Notes: generated by a model from the letters alone, not told the origin. Numbered from the stretch's first letter, positions 16,715-25,834 are shown. The stretch is DNA of 33,448 bases from Acidimicrobiaceae bacterium (GCA_003138895.1 PLHJ01000020.1:81117-114564), one strand, 5' to 3'. Made by a program: numbers and translations.

Positions 16715-17971
16715 ATGCCAATAAACGTTTCCGCCCTGGATTCACTTAGTGACCACGTGAACGACGTCCGTCTTCGAACGGCCGAGCTCATAAATAACGA
16801 GATCTTGCCTTACGAAGGAGACCTCTTCGCCTCACGTCGTGGCACCGCCGTCACTGACGCCGATAAGAAGCGTTCCAAGGATCTCAGAGAATCGGTGAAA
16901 TCCAAAGTGAAATCCGCTGGTCTTTGGGCGCCACACCTTCCCGCGGAGTACGGGGGCATGGGCCTCGACTTCATGGCCCACGCCTACATGAACGAGATTC
17001 TGGCGTACGCCGTGGGAGCAGCGTCACTCTTTGGTGTGGTGGCGCCAAATTCCGGTAACCAGAAGATCCTCGTGAAGTACGGAACGGAAGAGCAAAAGAG
17101 AAGGTGGCTGTTGCCGCTCATTGAAGGCACGATGGAATCGGGCTTTTCCATGACCGAACCCGACAACGCGGGATCCGATCCTCGCTCCATCAAAACCTCG
17201 GCTCGCTTAGAGGGTGACGAATTCGTCATCAACGGCCACAAGTGGTTTACCAGTAACGGCATCGACGCGGACTTCTTTATCGTGATGTGTCGCGTTGATG
17301 ACCCTTCGGGTGAAGCCGGCCGTAGCGGATCGATGGCTCAGATCATTGTTCCCACCAATACGCCCGGCGTCAATATCGTTCGCGGCATTGGCATCTGGGG
17401 ACACGCCACGTCGGATCACTGCGAAGTAATTTACGACAACGTTCGAGTCCCCGCCGAAAACGTGCTCGGACGCGTGGGCCAAGGTCACGAAGCGGCTCAA
17501 GAACGTCTCGGCGCTGGACGGGTCTTTCACTGCATGAACTGCGTGGGGCAGATGTGGCGAGCGTTCGATCTGATGGTGGAACGATCACTCTCTCGAGAAG
17601 TGCACGGCGGAAAACTGAAGGACAAGCAGTTCATTCAAGGTTTCATTGCCGATTCGTACATTGATCTTCAGACCGCTCGACTCTTAACGATTCGCGCCGC
17701 GGAACTTATTGACCGCGGCGACCCGCAGGCCCGGACCGAAATTTCCGCGTTGAAAATTTACGTTCCCGAGGCCTTCAGTCGTGTGGCCGACCGAGCCATT
17801 CAGATTTGGGGAGCGGCGGGCGTTTCCAATGATTTGCCACTCGCCCAAATGTACCTGGCCGCTCGAACGTTGCGCATTGCTGATGGTCCTGACGAGGTGC
17901 ACAAGATTCTTATCGCGAAGAACGTCCTGCACCACTACGAAAAAGGCTTGAGCTGGGACTTTGCTCGTTGA
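16715..17971 (+). CDS. acyl-CoA dehydrogenase (ACAD10/11-like)
   Basis: 418 residues. The FAD and substrate motifs are GFSMTEPDNAGSDP (about 145-158), INGHKWFTSNG (about 171-181), ERLGAGRVFHCMNCVGQMWRAFD (starting near 265) and, near the C-terminus, QIWGAAGVSNDLPLAQMYLAARTLRIADGPDEVH. The ERLGAGR block is typical of the ACAD10/11-like branch that acts on long or branched chains. It introduces the alpha,beta double bond into an acyl-CoA, passing electrons to ETF. ATG 16715 follows a TAGAAC box by six bases, again a possible leaderless start. Its stop codon overlaps the next start (TTGA). Confidence 0.92.
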   Translation: MPINVSALDSLSDHVNDVRLRTAELINNEILPYEGDLFASRRGTAVTDADKKRSKDLRESVKSKVKSAGLWAPHLPAEYGGMGLDFMAHAYMNEILAYAVGAASLFGVVAPNSGNQKILVKYGTEEQKRRWLLPLIEGTMESGFSMTEPDNAGSDPRSIKTSARLEGDEFVINGHKWFTSNGIDADFFIVMCRVDDPSGEAGRSGSMAQIIVPTNTPGVNIVRGIGIWGHATSDHCEVIYDNVRVPAENVLGRVGQGHEAAQERLGAGRVFHCMNCVGQMWRAFDLMVERSLSREVHGGKLKDKQFIQGFIADSYIDLQTARLLTIRAAELIDRGDPQARTEISALKIYVPEAFSRVADRAIQIWGAAGVSNDLPLAQMYLAARTLRIADGPDEVHKILIAKNVLHHYEKGLSWDFAR

Positions 17972-18237
17972 TCACGTTTGAGGTTCACGTACATCCCGGG
18001 TCCAAGGTCAATCGCGTAGGCGGTCTTTACGCGGGTGCGTTAGTCGTACGTGTTCGTGAAAAAGCAGTCGATGGACGGGCCACCGACGCGGTGACATCAG
18101 CCATTGCTGACGCGTTCGGCGTTGGTCGCTCACAAGTCGCGTGTCTTCGTGGTCATCGCTCGAGAAGGAAGTACCTTTCCGTCGAAGGCGAAGAAATCTA
18201 TCTGACAACAACGCTCAACGAGCTCTTGGGCATTTAG
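17968..18237 (+). CDS. DUF167 (YggU-like) small protein
   Basis: 89 residues matching DUF167: VHPGSKVNRVGG, VVRVREKAVDGRATDAV, a GVGRSQV turn and a RGHRSRRKYLSV strand. The family adopts a small alpha/beta fold with no established function. The start is TTG, embedded in the TTGA that also holds the acyl-CoA dehydrogenase stop, so translation is probably coupled. There is no obvious metabolic link between the two. Confidence 0.85.
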   Translation: MITFEVHVHPGSKVNRVGGLYAGALVVRVREKAVDGRATDAVTSAIADAFGVGRSQVACLRGHRSRRKYLSVEGEEIYLTTTLNELLGI

Positions 18238-18308
18238 CCCCTACCAGGAATTATCCGCCCCTCGGTAGCGTGGCTCTGGCCCAACTGGGCAGAAAGCGAG
18301 GCGGTGCC

Positions 18309-18605
18309 GTGATTGCCACGAGTTATCCCCTGTTCAACTTCTTCCTCTCATTGCTCTGGATAGCCCTCTTTGTTTTCTGGGTTTTCCTCGCGTTCCACGT
18401 CATTCTCGACATCTTTCGAAGTCACGACATGATTGGAGCCGTAAAGGCTCTCTGGGTAATAGGCATCATCTTGTTTCCCTTTATCGGCGTCCTTCTCTAC
18501 CTCGTGGTTCGCGGTGGATCGATGCATCTGCGTCAGATACACGCCATGCAAATGCACGAGGCCGCGTACGACGAGTACGTGCGAAAGTCGAAGAATATGC
18601 AGTAA
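18309..18605 (+). CDS. small PLDc_N-type two-helix membrane protein
   Basis: About 98 residues from GTG 18309 (the frame is open upstream to 18141, but that part is Arg-rich and overlaps the DUF167 gene, so it is unlikely to be coding). Two hydrophobic helices (about 8-33 and 43-65) flank a short polar loop with SHDMIGAVKALWVIGI, LFPFIGVLLYLVVRGGSM, the pattern of the phospholipase D/transposase N-terminal (PLDc_N) membrane domain. The C-terminal tail is Met/Glu-rich and charged. There is a weak GAGG about eight bases before the GTG. The role is unknown; such proteins are often stress- or envelope-associated. Confidence 0.72.
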   Translation: MIATSYPLFNFFLSLLWIALFVFWVFLAFHVILDIFRSHDMIGAVKALWVIGIILFPFIGVLLYLVVRGGSMHLRQIHAMQMHEAAYDEYVRKSKNMQ

Positions 18606-18682
18606 GTGTTTGTTAAAGGTGACACGCCCCTAACCAACACCGATGTTCACCAACAAAAAGAGACACCCTCGCTGTAGCGTGA

Positions 18683-19951
18683 ATGCTCGTGTCATCTATC
18701 ATGCCGAGCGATTTTCGTGCTTTGTTACACGGACCCGTACGTACCTATTATTTGACGACCATTTTTGGCTGTATTGGCCTTGGCCTCACGCTTTCACTCA
18801 GCGTCATCTACGTCCACGACATTCGACACTTTTCAATTGCTTTCGCTACGTATCTCTTAGCGGTGAACGCGGTGGTCGCCCTTGGGATAACGCCCCTCAT
18901 TGGTTCACTCACCGACCGTTTCGGTCCAATGAAGGTCTTGCTGACCTGCACTGTTGCTCAAGCATTCGCCCTCTTCGCATTCTCGGTTTCGACGAGCCGA
19001 GTTGAAATCATTGCTTCGTCGCTAGTGCTCGCTTCGACGAGTGCCGGAACGTGGGGCCCGAGTTCGGTTCTCTTAACGCGCATGATTGCCATTGAGCATC
19101 GCCAAAGGGCCTACGGCACCAATTTCATGCTGGTCAATTTGGGCATTGCCCTCGGAGGCCTCATTTCCGCTTCCGTCGTGAATCTGCACCGCCCGTGGAC
19201 GTTTGAGCATCTCTATCAAGGCATGGCCGCCATCGAGCTTCTCACCGTTCTACCTCTCTTAACACTTCGCCGGTTTGGCGGTCCGGTGCCTGACGAGCAA
19301 GCGCACGAGAACGAAGGACCGGGTGGTTGGACGCAGGTGCTGAAGGATCGCCGGATGCTCCACTATCTTCTTGCGGCGTTAGTACTGCTCGTCGCTGGTT
19401 ACGGTTCGCTCGAAGCAGGATTTTCTCTCTTCGTTGTTCAAAACGTTCATCTTCCCGTTCGAGCAATCGGCATCGTGTTTTTCTTCAATACAGTCACGAT
19501 CGTGGTGGCGCAGCTCTTTGTCCTGCGCATGATTGAAGGCCGTAGTCGTACACGCGTCATGGCAGGCGTTGGCCTACTTTGGGCTCTGGCGTGGATCGTC
19601 ATTGGACTGAGCGCGCAAACACCTCACTGGCTGGCACTCGGATTTCTTTGCGTCGCACAAATTATCTTTGCGCTAGGTGAAACATTGTTGTCACCTGTCG
19701 CTCCGGCAATCGTGAATGAAATTGCGCCCGAACATCTGCGTGGCCGTTACAACGCTGCCTCGGGACTCACCTGGAGTCTCGGCGGCAGCGTTGCTCCACT
19801 GTTTGCCGGGCTCATTCTCGGCGGACACCTCGCTGAGTACTGGCCGTTGTTTGTTGCTGGCGGAGCATTCGTTGGCGGTCTCTTCGCACTCAGTCTTCGG
19901 CGAAGCTTGACGCCCCAAGAAGATGGTCTCGTTCCAGCAGTTTCCTCATAG
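18683..19951 (+). CDS. major facilitator superfamily transporter
   Basis: 422 residues with 12 predicted membrane helices and the loop 2-3 motif GSLTDRFGPMKVL. A central cytoplasmic loop (about 195-215, PDEQAHENEGPGG) separates the halves. It resembles multidrug-type 12-helix MFS carriers; the substrate is unknown. The start is uncertain: ATG 18683, GTG 18689 or ATG 18701. TAGCGT (18675-18680) is eight bases before GTG 18689, which would suit a leaderless start there. Stand-alone gene; 19952-20056 after it holds only the leader of the next gene. Confidence 0.88.
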   Translation: MLVSSIMPSDFRALLHGPVRTYYLTTIFGCIGLGLTLSLSVIYVHDIRHFSIAFATYLLAVNAVVALGITPLIGSLTDRFGPMKVLLTCTVAQAFALFAFSVSTSRVEIIASSLVLASTSAGTWGPSSVLLTRMIAIEHRQRAYGTNFMLVNLGIALGGLISASVVNLHRPWTFEHLYQGMAAIELLTVLPLLTLRRFGGPVPDEQAHENEGPGGWTQVLKDRRMLHYLLAALVLLVAGYGSLEAGFSLFVVQNVHLPVRAIGIVFFFNTVTIVVAQLFVLRMIEGRSRTRVMAGVGLLWALAWIVIGLSAQTPHWLALGFLCVAQIIFALGETLLSPVAPAIVNEIAPEHLRGRYNAASGLTWSLGGSVAPLFAGLILGGHLAEYWPLFVAGGAFVGGLFALSLRRSLTPQEDGLVPAVSS

Positions 19952-20056
19952 TTTTCGTCAGCAACCGGCTGGCAACGTGCGAAGTGTTACGTCCATTTTT
20001 TGGGGACTAGCGTCAAAAATGTTCTAACGTCTTTTGAAAATATCGAAAGGAACGTC

Positions 20057-21379
20057 GTGAGCGTCGCTGGATTCGTCGTCGCAGCTTTTGATAACAAGTT
20101 GCCCTTTCGTGTTGAGGCCTACGACGGCAGCGTTGCCGAACCGACAGTGGTCACGGAAGCCAACAACCTGACTCTCAGGATTCTTAGTCGGGACGCACTC
20201 ACTCGCGTTCTCACCCGACCCGGCGAACTCGGTCTCGCACGAGCGTACGTCGCGGGTGACATTGATATAGATGGCGACGTCAGTGCTCTCTTCTCACTAG
20301 AGGTTCCCCCGGTTTCCAAACTTTTGAGTCTTAGCAACGTTCGAACGATGCTCGCCACCCTTGGAGTCTCTGGACTTCGTCCTCTGGCGCCACCGTCGGT
20401 CGAACACCGGCCACGGGGTGCCTTGCACTCCAGGTCGCGCGACAGCGACGCCATTTCGCACCACTATGACGTTTCCAACCGCTTCTACGAAATGGTGCTG
20501 GGACCGACCATGACGTATTCGTGCGCGGTCTTTTCGTCGCCCGACGACACTCTTGAAATTGCACAGAAGCGAAAGGTCGATCTCGTCGCACGAAAACTCG
20601 GGCTCTCGCCTGGCGACCGATTGCTCGACGTCGGCTGTGGTTGGGGTGCCATGGCTATCCACGCCGCCAAAACCTATGGCGCCAGGGTCGTGGGCGTCAC
20701 GCTTTCTAAACCGCAACAAGAGTACGCCACCGAAAAGGCAAAACAAGAAGGCGTCTCTGAATTTGTTGAATTTCGCGTCCAAGATTTTCGCGACGTAACC
20801 GACGGACCATTTGATGCGATTTGTTCGATTGGCATGTTTGAACACGTTGGTCGACGCTCCATGGCCCTCTACACGCAGACGCTTTTTGACCTTCTTCGAC
20901 CCGGTGGTCGCTTTCTCAACCACGCCATCGGTCGACCCGGTTCGTTGGAGCAGAATCCTGAACCTTCTCGCACTGACCTCGCCAAGCAGCACTTCCAACA
21001 GGCGTTGGGTTTTCGCGGTGAATCAAAAATTGGTAGTCCGTTCATGGATCGCTACGTTTTCCCCGACGGCGAACTCCACGAAGTCGGTGAGTTGGTGTCG
21101 TTATTCCAGGCGCACGGCTTTGAAGTGCGCCACCTCGAAAGCCTGCGCGAGCACTATGCCCTCACCCTTCGTCGTTGGGTTGACAATCTCGTAAAGCGCT
21201 TCGACGAAGCAGTTTGCGAAGTTGGTCCCGAGCGCGCCCGCGTGTGGCGGCTCTATATGGAAGGCTCTGCCGTCGGCTTCGCAAAGAATTATCTGCAGAT
21301 TCATCAAGTGCTCTGCGTGCGACCAGATAACGGCGTCAGCAACGTGGCGCTTCGACCGTCGTTTGAGCCTGACTTCTAG
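20057..21379 (+). CDS. cyclopropane-fatty-acyl-phospholipid synthase family methyltransferase
   Basis: About 440 residues from GTG 20057, chosen because AAAGGA lies five bases upstream (the frame is open to 20000). An N-terminal lipid-binding domain is followed by the SAM-binding motif LLDVGCGWGAMAIHAA (about 189-204). Active-site counterparts of E. coli Cfa are present: Cys156 in TYSCAVF, Glu262 in FEHVG, His289 in NHAIG and a Tyr in REHYALTLRRW. It methylates or cyclopropanates double bonds of membrane phospholipid acyl chains. Mycolic-acid-specific paralogues are shorter, so general membrane-lipid modification is more likely. Monocistronic by appearance. Confidence 0.9.
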   Translation: MSVAGFVVAAFDNKLPFRVEAYDGSVAEPTVVTEANNLTLRILSRDALTRVLTRPGELGLARAYVAGDIDIDGDVSALFSLEVPPVSKLLSLSNVRTMLATLGVSGLRPLAPPSVEHRPRGALHSRSRDSDAISHHYDVSNRFYEMVLGPTMTYSCAVFSSPDDTLEIAQKRKVDLVARKLGLSPGDRLLDVGCGWGAMAIHAAKTYGARVVGVTLSKPQQEYATEKAKQEGVSEFVEFRVQDFRDVTDGPFDAICSIGMFEHVGRRSMALYTQTLFDLLRPGGRFLNHAIGRPGSLEQNPEPSRTDLAKQHFQQALGFRGESKIGSPFMDRYVFPDGELHEVGELVSLFQAHGFEVRHLESLREHYALTLRRWVDNLVKRFDEAVCEVGPERARVWRLYMEGSAVGFAKNYLQIHQVLCVRPDNGVSNVALRPSFEPDF

Positions 21380-21411
21380 TTCGAAGGACTTTTGACCGTG
21401 CGCGCTGCGGT

Positions 21412-21439
21412 TTGAAACGAGAACTTTCAACGCTAAAGT
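21412..21439 (+). promoter_or_regulatory. sigma-A-type promoter of the SGNH esterase gene
   Basis: TTGAAA (21412-21417), 16 bases, TAAAGT (21434-21439). The start would fall near 21446, leaving a leader with AGGGGGA (21457-21463) as ribosome-binding site for GTG 21471. This is the clearest leadered promoter in the window. Confidence 0.65.
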
Positions 21440-21470
21440 AAAAAAGGCCTAATTTCAGGGGGAATTCACC

Positions 21471-22391
21471 GTGCTGTCACTTCGATCGTTGTTTCGACTG
21501 CGAACACTCTTCGCCGTTTTAAGTATCAGTTCACTCGTCGCTTTTGGGGCCACCACTGTCGCCAGTGCGAGTCCCAAACTTCCCGGCTCGTATTACATTT
21601 CGCTCGGCGATTCCTACGCGGAGGGCTACCAACCCGGCTTCACCGACAACAGTGAGACACTCTCGGGTTTCGCCAATCAAGTCGCCTCCGAGTCGCTCGC
21701 GCATAACAAGAAGCTGCTCCTCGAAAACTTCGGCTGTGGTGGTGCCACGACGAACTCCATCTTGAACACGGTTGGTTGTCCGGCCCCCGCCGAGAACGCA
21801 CCGCAGTACCCAAACACCACGCAGGCACAAGCCGCTCTCAATTTCATTGCGAAGCACAAGAAGCTAATTGGTCTCGTCACAATCTCGATTGGTGGCAACG
21901 ACTTCGATGGTTGTGCCACGTCACCTCTTTCGTGCGTGCAGGCCGCCATGCCAACAATGGAATCCAACATCTTGAAGCTCTCGGCGAAGCTTCGGGCCGC
22001 CGTGGGTTGGAAGGTGCCAATTATCGCCATCACGTACCCCGACGTCATTGCCGCTGACTGGCTCACCGGCACCGCCGGACAAGCGCAGGCCGCTCTTTCC
22101 CAGCAGGCGTTCGAGACACTTATCAATCCGACCCTCGAAGCTGCGTACGCACCAGCGAAGATCCGTTTCGTTGACGTCACCACCGCCACAGGTAGTTTGA
22201 CGCCCTTCACGAGCACGACGACGCTCGCGCCGTTTGGAACGGTTCCCGTCGCGGTGGCTCAGGTGTGCACACTCACGTGGATCTGCGCCAAAGGCGACAT
22301 TCACCCCCAGCCCGCTGGTTACACACTGATCGCGAAACTCGTCACCGCCCAATACTTCAAACTTCTGAAGTCGGATCCACCTAACGCCTAA
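21471..22391 (+). CDS. secreted SGNH/GDSL-family lipase or esterase
   Basis: 306 residues. A signal peptide (charged start, hydrophobic 12-26, probable cleavage after ASA at about 31-33) precedes an SGNH hydrolase domain. The nucleophile is Ser48 in SLGDSYAEG. Gly90 in the GCGGA block and Asn143 in SIGGND supply oxyanion residues, with Asp276 and His278 in GDIHP. Six cysteines (89, 103, 148, 155, 266, 272) fit three disulfides, as in Streptomyces secreted SGNH lipases. It presumably hydrolyses acyl esters outside the cell. Starts GTG with a good ribosome-binding site. Convergent with the TetR gene. Confidence 0.92.
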   Translation: MLSLRSLFRLRTLFAVLSISSLVAFGATTVASASPKLPGSYYISLGDSYAEGYQPGFTDNSETLSGFANQVASESLAHNKKLLLENFGCGGATTNSILNTVGCPAPAENAPQYPNTTQAQAALNFIAKHKKLIGLVTISIGGNDFDGCATSPLSCVQAAMPTMESNILKLSAKLRAAVGWKVPIIAITYPDVIAADWLTGTAGQAQAALSQQAFETLINPTLEAAYAPAKIRFVDVTTATGSLTPFTSTTTLAPFGTVPVAVAQVCTLTWICAKGDIHPQPAGYTLIAKLVTAQYFKLLKSDPPNA

Positions 22392-22400
22392 GGCGTCGTT

Positions 22401-23075
22401 CTAGTTACGACGACGCGTGGCGTTAATAGCGTGGCGCTTGGCAGCTGATAAGGCCTGATGGCTCGGTGCTCGAACGTCGGGCGAAAAACCAGCCACAACG
22501 ATGTCCACGTGACGTTGCCAGGTGCCCGGAGCCAATTGGTGTGACGTGTCAATGATCCCTCGAAGGGCCCAAAACGTAACGATGACGTCGCTCGCGACGC
22601 AATCCTCGCGTATTTCCTTGGCTGCTTTCGCTTGTTTGAGTAGTTCTTCGATGATGGCGTAGAACTCCTTGTACGCCACGGGAGTAAGTGGAGCGCTCCA
22701 GAGTCGACTGATGAGGCCTTGGTGCGACTCCAGCAACAAGGCCACTGAACGCAAGAACTGCTCGAGGCCGCCGCTCGAGCTCTCCAGTGCCTGGTGGCCC
22801 AGCGCCAACATTTGTTGCATGAGGTCCGAGACCATTTCATCAATGAGGGCTTCTTTTGTCGCAAAGCGCCGGTACAGCGTCCCCATGCCGACGCCGGCAA
22901 TCTGAGCAATTTCCTCTACCGAAGCATCGAGTCCGTGGACTCCAAACGCTTCGTTGGCCGCGACTAAAAGGCGTTCACGATTCTCCTGGGCGTCGCGACG
23001 CATCCTCTTCTTAACGACCGGTGTCGTTATGGCCTTGGCTCCCACAATTATCCGTTCGTCATCATGACTCGGCAT
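22401..23075 (-). CDS. TetR-family repressor of the adjacent MFS pump
   Basis: About 224 residues (ATG 23075; the in-frame TTG 23078 precedes it directly). The N-terminal DNA-binding domain reads RERLLVAANEAFGVHGLDASVEEIAQIAGVGMGTLYRRFATKEALID in overlapping motif blocks (about 34-79) and ends with the canonical TLYRRFATKEAL recognition region. The ligand-binding domain resembles TetR_C SbtR-type helices. The start overlaps the end of the upstream MFS gene by 14 bases, so it is the second gene of that operon and probably autoregulates through the inverted repeat at 24576-24597. Confidence 0.9.
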   Translation of the reverse strand: MPSHDDERIIVGAKAITTPVVKKRMRRDAQENRERLLVAANEAFGVHGLDASVEEIAQIAGVGMGTLYRRFATKEALIDEMVSDLMQQMLALGHQALESSSGGLEQFLRSVALLLESHQGLISRLWSAPLTPVAYKEFYAIIEELLKQAKAAKEIREDCVASDVIVTFWALRGIIDTSHQLAPGTWQRHVDIVVAGFSPDVRAPSHQALSAAKRHAINATRRRN

Positions 23076-24546
23076 CAACGAGGCCCGCGCCAGCTACCAC
23101 AGCACTCTCACCATGCTCAATAACGTGGCGTGACGAAAGAAGTTCGGTCTCGTCTTGTTGTGTCTGGGGGATTAAGAGACAGGCCAGGGTGGCAAAAATT
23201 GTGGCCACCATCAAAAACGCGAAACCGTTGCGATAGCCCGCGTCGGTGGGAAGACCACTCTTGGAGGCACCTTGGGCCACGATGACCGCCATCACCGCGG
23301 CACCAATGGATCCGCCAATGGTACGGATATTCGCGTTCATGCCACTGGCAACGCCGACCTGGGTCGAAGGAACGGACTCAACAATCAGATTGGACATGGC
23401 GGCAAAGGCAAAACCGAGTCCGAGTCCGAGTAACGCTGAAGCAATGTAAATCTCCCAACGCTGGTGGTGAGCGAAAGCAAAAATAGCGAAGGGAATGACG
23501 GTCGCGAGCGAACCAAGTAACAAAACACGCTTGGAACCAACGCGGGCCGCTAACGGCGCCGACAACATTCCCGAAAAGAACATGACAACGGTCATCGGGA
23601 GAAGAAAGAGCCCCGACGCAGTGACACTTGCCCCAAAGCCGTACCCCGCACTGCTACGTGTTTGCAAAAAGGCGGGCAGGAAGCCAATCGCTGCGTACAT
23701 ACCCGCACCAAAGAGCAGCGCCACGAGATTGGTTGTCCATACCGCGGGCAGCCGCATCATTCGCATGTCGATTAGCGGCTGTTCCACTCGAAGTTCCACA
23801 CGAATCCACACCACGAAAAGCACGATGCCAATCGCAATAAGCCCAAGGGTTCGTCCCGACGTCCAACCCCAGAGTTGACCTTCGGACAGCGCCACGATGA
23901 GCGCAATAAGCCAACCCGACAACAACAATGCCGGCGTGACGGCCACGTGCCCTTTGCCTCGTGTTGTTGATTCGGGAACGAGAAAGAACGCAGCGATAGC
24001 CGCACCCGCGACCACGAAGGCAGGAATCCAGAACAACCAGTGAAAGTTCAAGACACCGATCAGGGGCCCCGCGAGCACGATGCCCGCGCCACTTCCTACG
24101 GCTAACAAAGCAGCGACGATGCTGATACTGGAGCCCACCTTTTCGCGGGGGGCTTCGTCGCGAATGATGCCGAACGCCAATGGCAAAACACCACCACCGA
24201 GTCCCTGGACGGCTCGTGCAATGATCATCACGCCAATCGACGACGCGAGCGCCGCCAACAGCGATCCGATTGCGAGCGCGCCAAGCGCCGCCACCAGCAT
24301 CTTCTTCTTTCCCACCATGTCACCGATTCGGCCCACAATCGGTGTCGCTACGGAAGCTGACAACAGATACGCCGTTAGGACCCACGTGACCGTGGTTTGA
24401 CTGGTGTGGAGCGAATGTTGAATAGTCGGTAGTACGGGCAGCACCAGCGATTGCAGTAGTGCGTAGGACGACACGGAAACCAAAATGACCGCAAACGTGG
24501 TCCGAAAATGAGTTCTACCTTGAGTCTCAGACACGGGAAAATCCAA
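23062..24546 (-). CDS. DHA2-type MFS drug efflux transporter
   Basis: 494 residues with about 14 membrane helices. The loop 2-3 motif GRIGDMVGKKKML and the antiporter-type RAVQGLGGGVLPLAFGIIRD are typical of DHA2 drug:proton antiporters. The start is TTG 24546 or GTG 24534 (both in frame); neither has a clear ribosome-binding site. It is transcribed with the TetR gene downstream, and a -10 box plus a perfect inverted repeat lie upstream. It probably exports a hydrophobic toxic compound. The substrate is unknown. Confidence 0.9.
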   Translation of the reverse strand: MDFPVSETQGRTHFRTTFAVILVSVSSYALLQSLVLPVLPTIQHSLHTSQTTVTWVLTAYLLSASVATPIVGRIGDMVGKKKMLVAALGALAIGSLLAALASSIGVMIIARAVQGLGGGVLPLAFGIIRDEAPREKVGSSISIVAALLAVGSGAGIVLAGPLIGVLNFHWLFWIPAFVVAGAAIAAFFLVPESTTRGKGHVAVTPALLLSGWLIALIVALSEGQLWGWTSGRTLGLIAIGIVLFVVWIRVELRVEQPLIDMRMMRLPAVWTTNLVALLFGAGMYAAIGFLPAFLQTRSSAGYGFGASVTASGLFLLPMTVVMFFSGMLSAPLAARVGSKRVLLLGSLATVIPFAIFAFAHHQRWEIYIASALLGLGLGFAFAAMSNLIVESVPSTQVGVASGMNANIRTIGGSIGAAVMAVIVAQGASKSGLPTDAGYRNGFAFLMVATIFATLACLLIPQTQQDETELLSSRHVIEHGESAVVAGAGLVDAES

Positions 24547-24567
24547 TCAACTAGAGGGGGTCACCCC

Positions 24568-24573
24568 ATTCTA
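24568..24573 (-). promoter_or_regulatory. -10 box TAGAAT of the MFS-TetR operon
   Basis: On the minus strand TAGAAT matches the -10 consensus at five of six positions. The expected -35 zone falls inside the inverted repeat 24576-24597. Transcription would begin about 15 bases upstream of TTG 24546. A GGGG-TCA-CCCC hairpin-capable element follows in the leader. Confidence 0.5.
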
Positions 24574-24575
24574 AT

Positions 24576-24597
24576 AAGCGGAGTTCAAACTCCGCTT
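24576..24597. promoter_or_regulatory. perfect 22-bp inverted repeat, probable TetR operator
   Basis: Arms AAGCGGAGTT and AACTCCGCTT (10 bp each, no mismatch) are separated by only CA. The element sits three bases upstream of the -10 box, covering the spacer and -35 region of the MFS-TetR promoter, which is ideal for repression by a TetR dimer. T-rich sequence follows the repeat on the plus strand only, where no plus-strand gene needs a terminator. The regulator assignment is inference from operon context. Confidence 0.6.
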
Positions 24598-24627
24598 CCC
24601 TTTTTCAGGATTTTTCCACTTTCTCGT

Positions 24628-25716
24628 CTAGGTGTCCCGCACTCCTCGTTGATTCGATCTGCCATACAGGGGCTGGCTGAGAGCCAAGCGCCAATCGGTC
24701 CGTGGACTCGAGAACTGTGTATAGAAGGCTTCAATCATGGCGTCGTAGTTGACGCGCCAGCCGACAAAGTCCCACCATGCGGCGTCCACGTCCGCCACGA
24801 GAGGTACGCCACTTCTTCGAAGGTGATCGAGCACCAGGTCGAATTCCTCACGCGTAACAGCAATCGGAATGGAACGATTCGGTTCCGTTGGATACGGAAT
24901 GCGGAAGTAATCGCAGATGTGGCGAAGGGCAATCCACCCCGAGCGAATACAGAGGCCAGCCCGTGACGATGGAGGGAGGTCCACCACGGCGTTATATAAG
25001 GCCGCTGCATCTAAGACCGTCGACGCAGCTCCAATCCACGTCTGTTCCGCCGACGGAGACCGGTAGTAGTTGAGAATCGTGAGCGTCGTGTGAGTCTCTC
25101 CAAGTTCAATGAACCACTGCTCCCATTCGCGCCAAAGTTCCTCCAGAATGTCGTAGGAAAAGACACTCTGAGCAATCTCAATAACTCCCCACGGCGTTGC
25201 TGGCATGCCGGAACGTACTGCCAAGCGTGAGACCGAAAACTCTCGACGTTGAAAAGCGGCGTAGATCGTTGGAACGAAAGCAATGAGAAGGGCCAACAAC
25301 GTAAGTCCAACGCCCGCTTCGAGGTAACTAAGTGCAACTTGTCCGCCACCGTGTGCGGCGGAGGTGCCCAGCGTAAAAAGAGACGATCCTGAGAGTTGAA
25401 ACGCCGCCGCAAAATTAGGAGCGCCTGCGGCGATAAAACCAAAGGCGAAGGCCACGACCGAAAGAGCAAGCCACAAGGCTTGAAAGGTCAACAAGGTGAT
25501 CGGCGCCCCGAGCGACAAAATGCGATCCTGCGTTACGTACGACCGTCCAAATCGAGAAATAACGTAAAACGTACGGCCCATGGCTTGCGAAATGAAACGG
25601 GTAAGTCGAACACGTGCAACCCGCGGCAGCAAGAAGGTTCTAATGGCGGCGTCGAGCACCATGATCTGCAGCGCGAATCCAATAATCCCCGCCAGTATTC
25701 GAAACCACGTCGCCAC
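24628..25716 (-). CDS. ion-channel-like membrane protein with large cytosolic domain
   Basis: 362 residues. An N-terminal helix is followed by two more helices flanking a pore-loop-like segment, GSSLFTLGTS (110-119). It resembles the selectivity-filter region of two-helix potassium channels (TVGYG) but with TLGTS. After the inner helix (YLEAGVGLTLLALLIAFVPTIY, split near 131-152) comes a soluble domain of about 200 residues (EELWREWEQWFIELGETHT, Trp-rich C-terminus). Similar uncharacterised channel-like proteins are known to me from actinomycetes. GTG start with GGGGAGG six bases upstream. Probably follows the PLD-like gene in one transcript (118-base gap). Confidence 0.68.
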   Translation of the reverse strand: MATWFRILAGIIGFALQIMVLDAAIRTFLLPRVARVRLTRFISQAMGRTFYVISRFGRSYVTQDRILSLGAPITLLTFQALWLALSVVAFAFGFIAAGAPNFAAAFQLSGSSLFTLGTSAAHGGGQVALSYLEAGVGLTLLALLIAFVPTIYAAFQRREFSVSRLAVRSGMPATPWGVIEIAQSVFSYDILEELWREWEQWFIELGETHTTLTILNYYRSPSAEQTWIGAASTVLDAAALYNAVVDLPPSSRAGLCIRSGWIALRHICDYFRIPYPTEPNRSIPIAVTREEFDLVLDHLRRSGVPLVADVDAAWWDFVGWRVNYDAMIEAFYTQFSSPRTDWRLALSQPLYGRSNQRGVRDT

Positions 25717-25834
25717 TTCAGCCTCCCCTCGAAAATCGCACTGCGCTGCAATGATTCAACCATTGAATGGTCGGCGCTTCAGACAACCGATTTGGCATCT
25801 TCAATGTCGCTCGGAACAAAGTCGTGCCATCCGG

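Noticed and set aside
20297-20998. 233-codon minus-strand frame within the Cfa-family gene
   Set aside because: It is antisense to the SAM-binding domain, with composition typical of a shadow frame and no ribosome-binding site.
24576-24597. Rho-independent terminator for the channel-like gene
   Set aside because: On the minus strand the repeat is followed by ATTAGAATGGGG, with no T-run. The T-rich side faces the plus strand, where no gene ends. Operator is the better reading.
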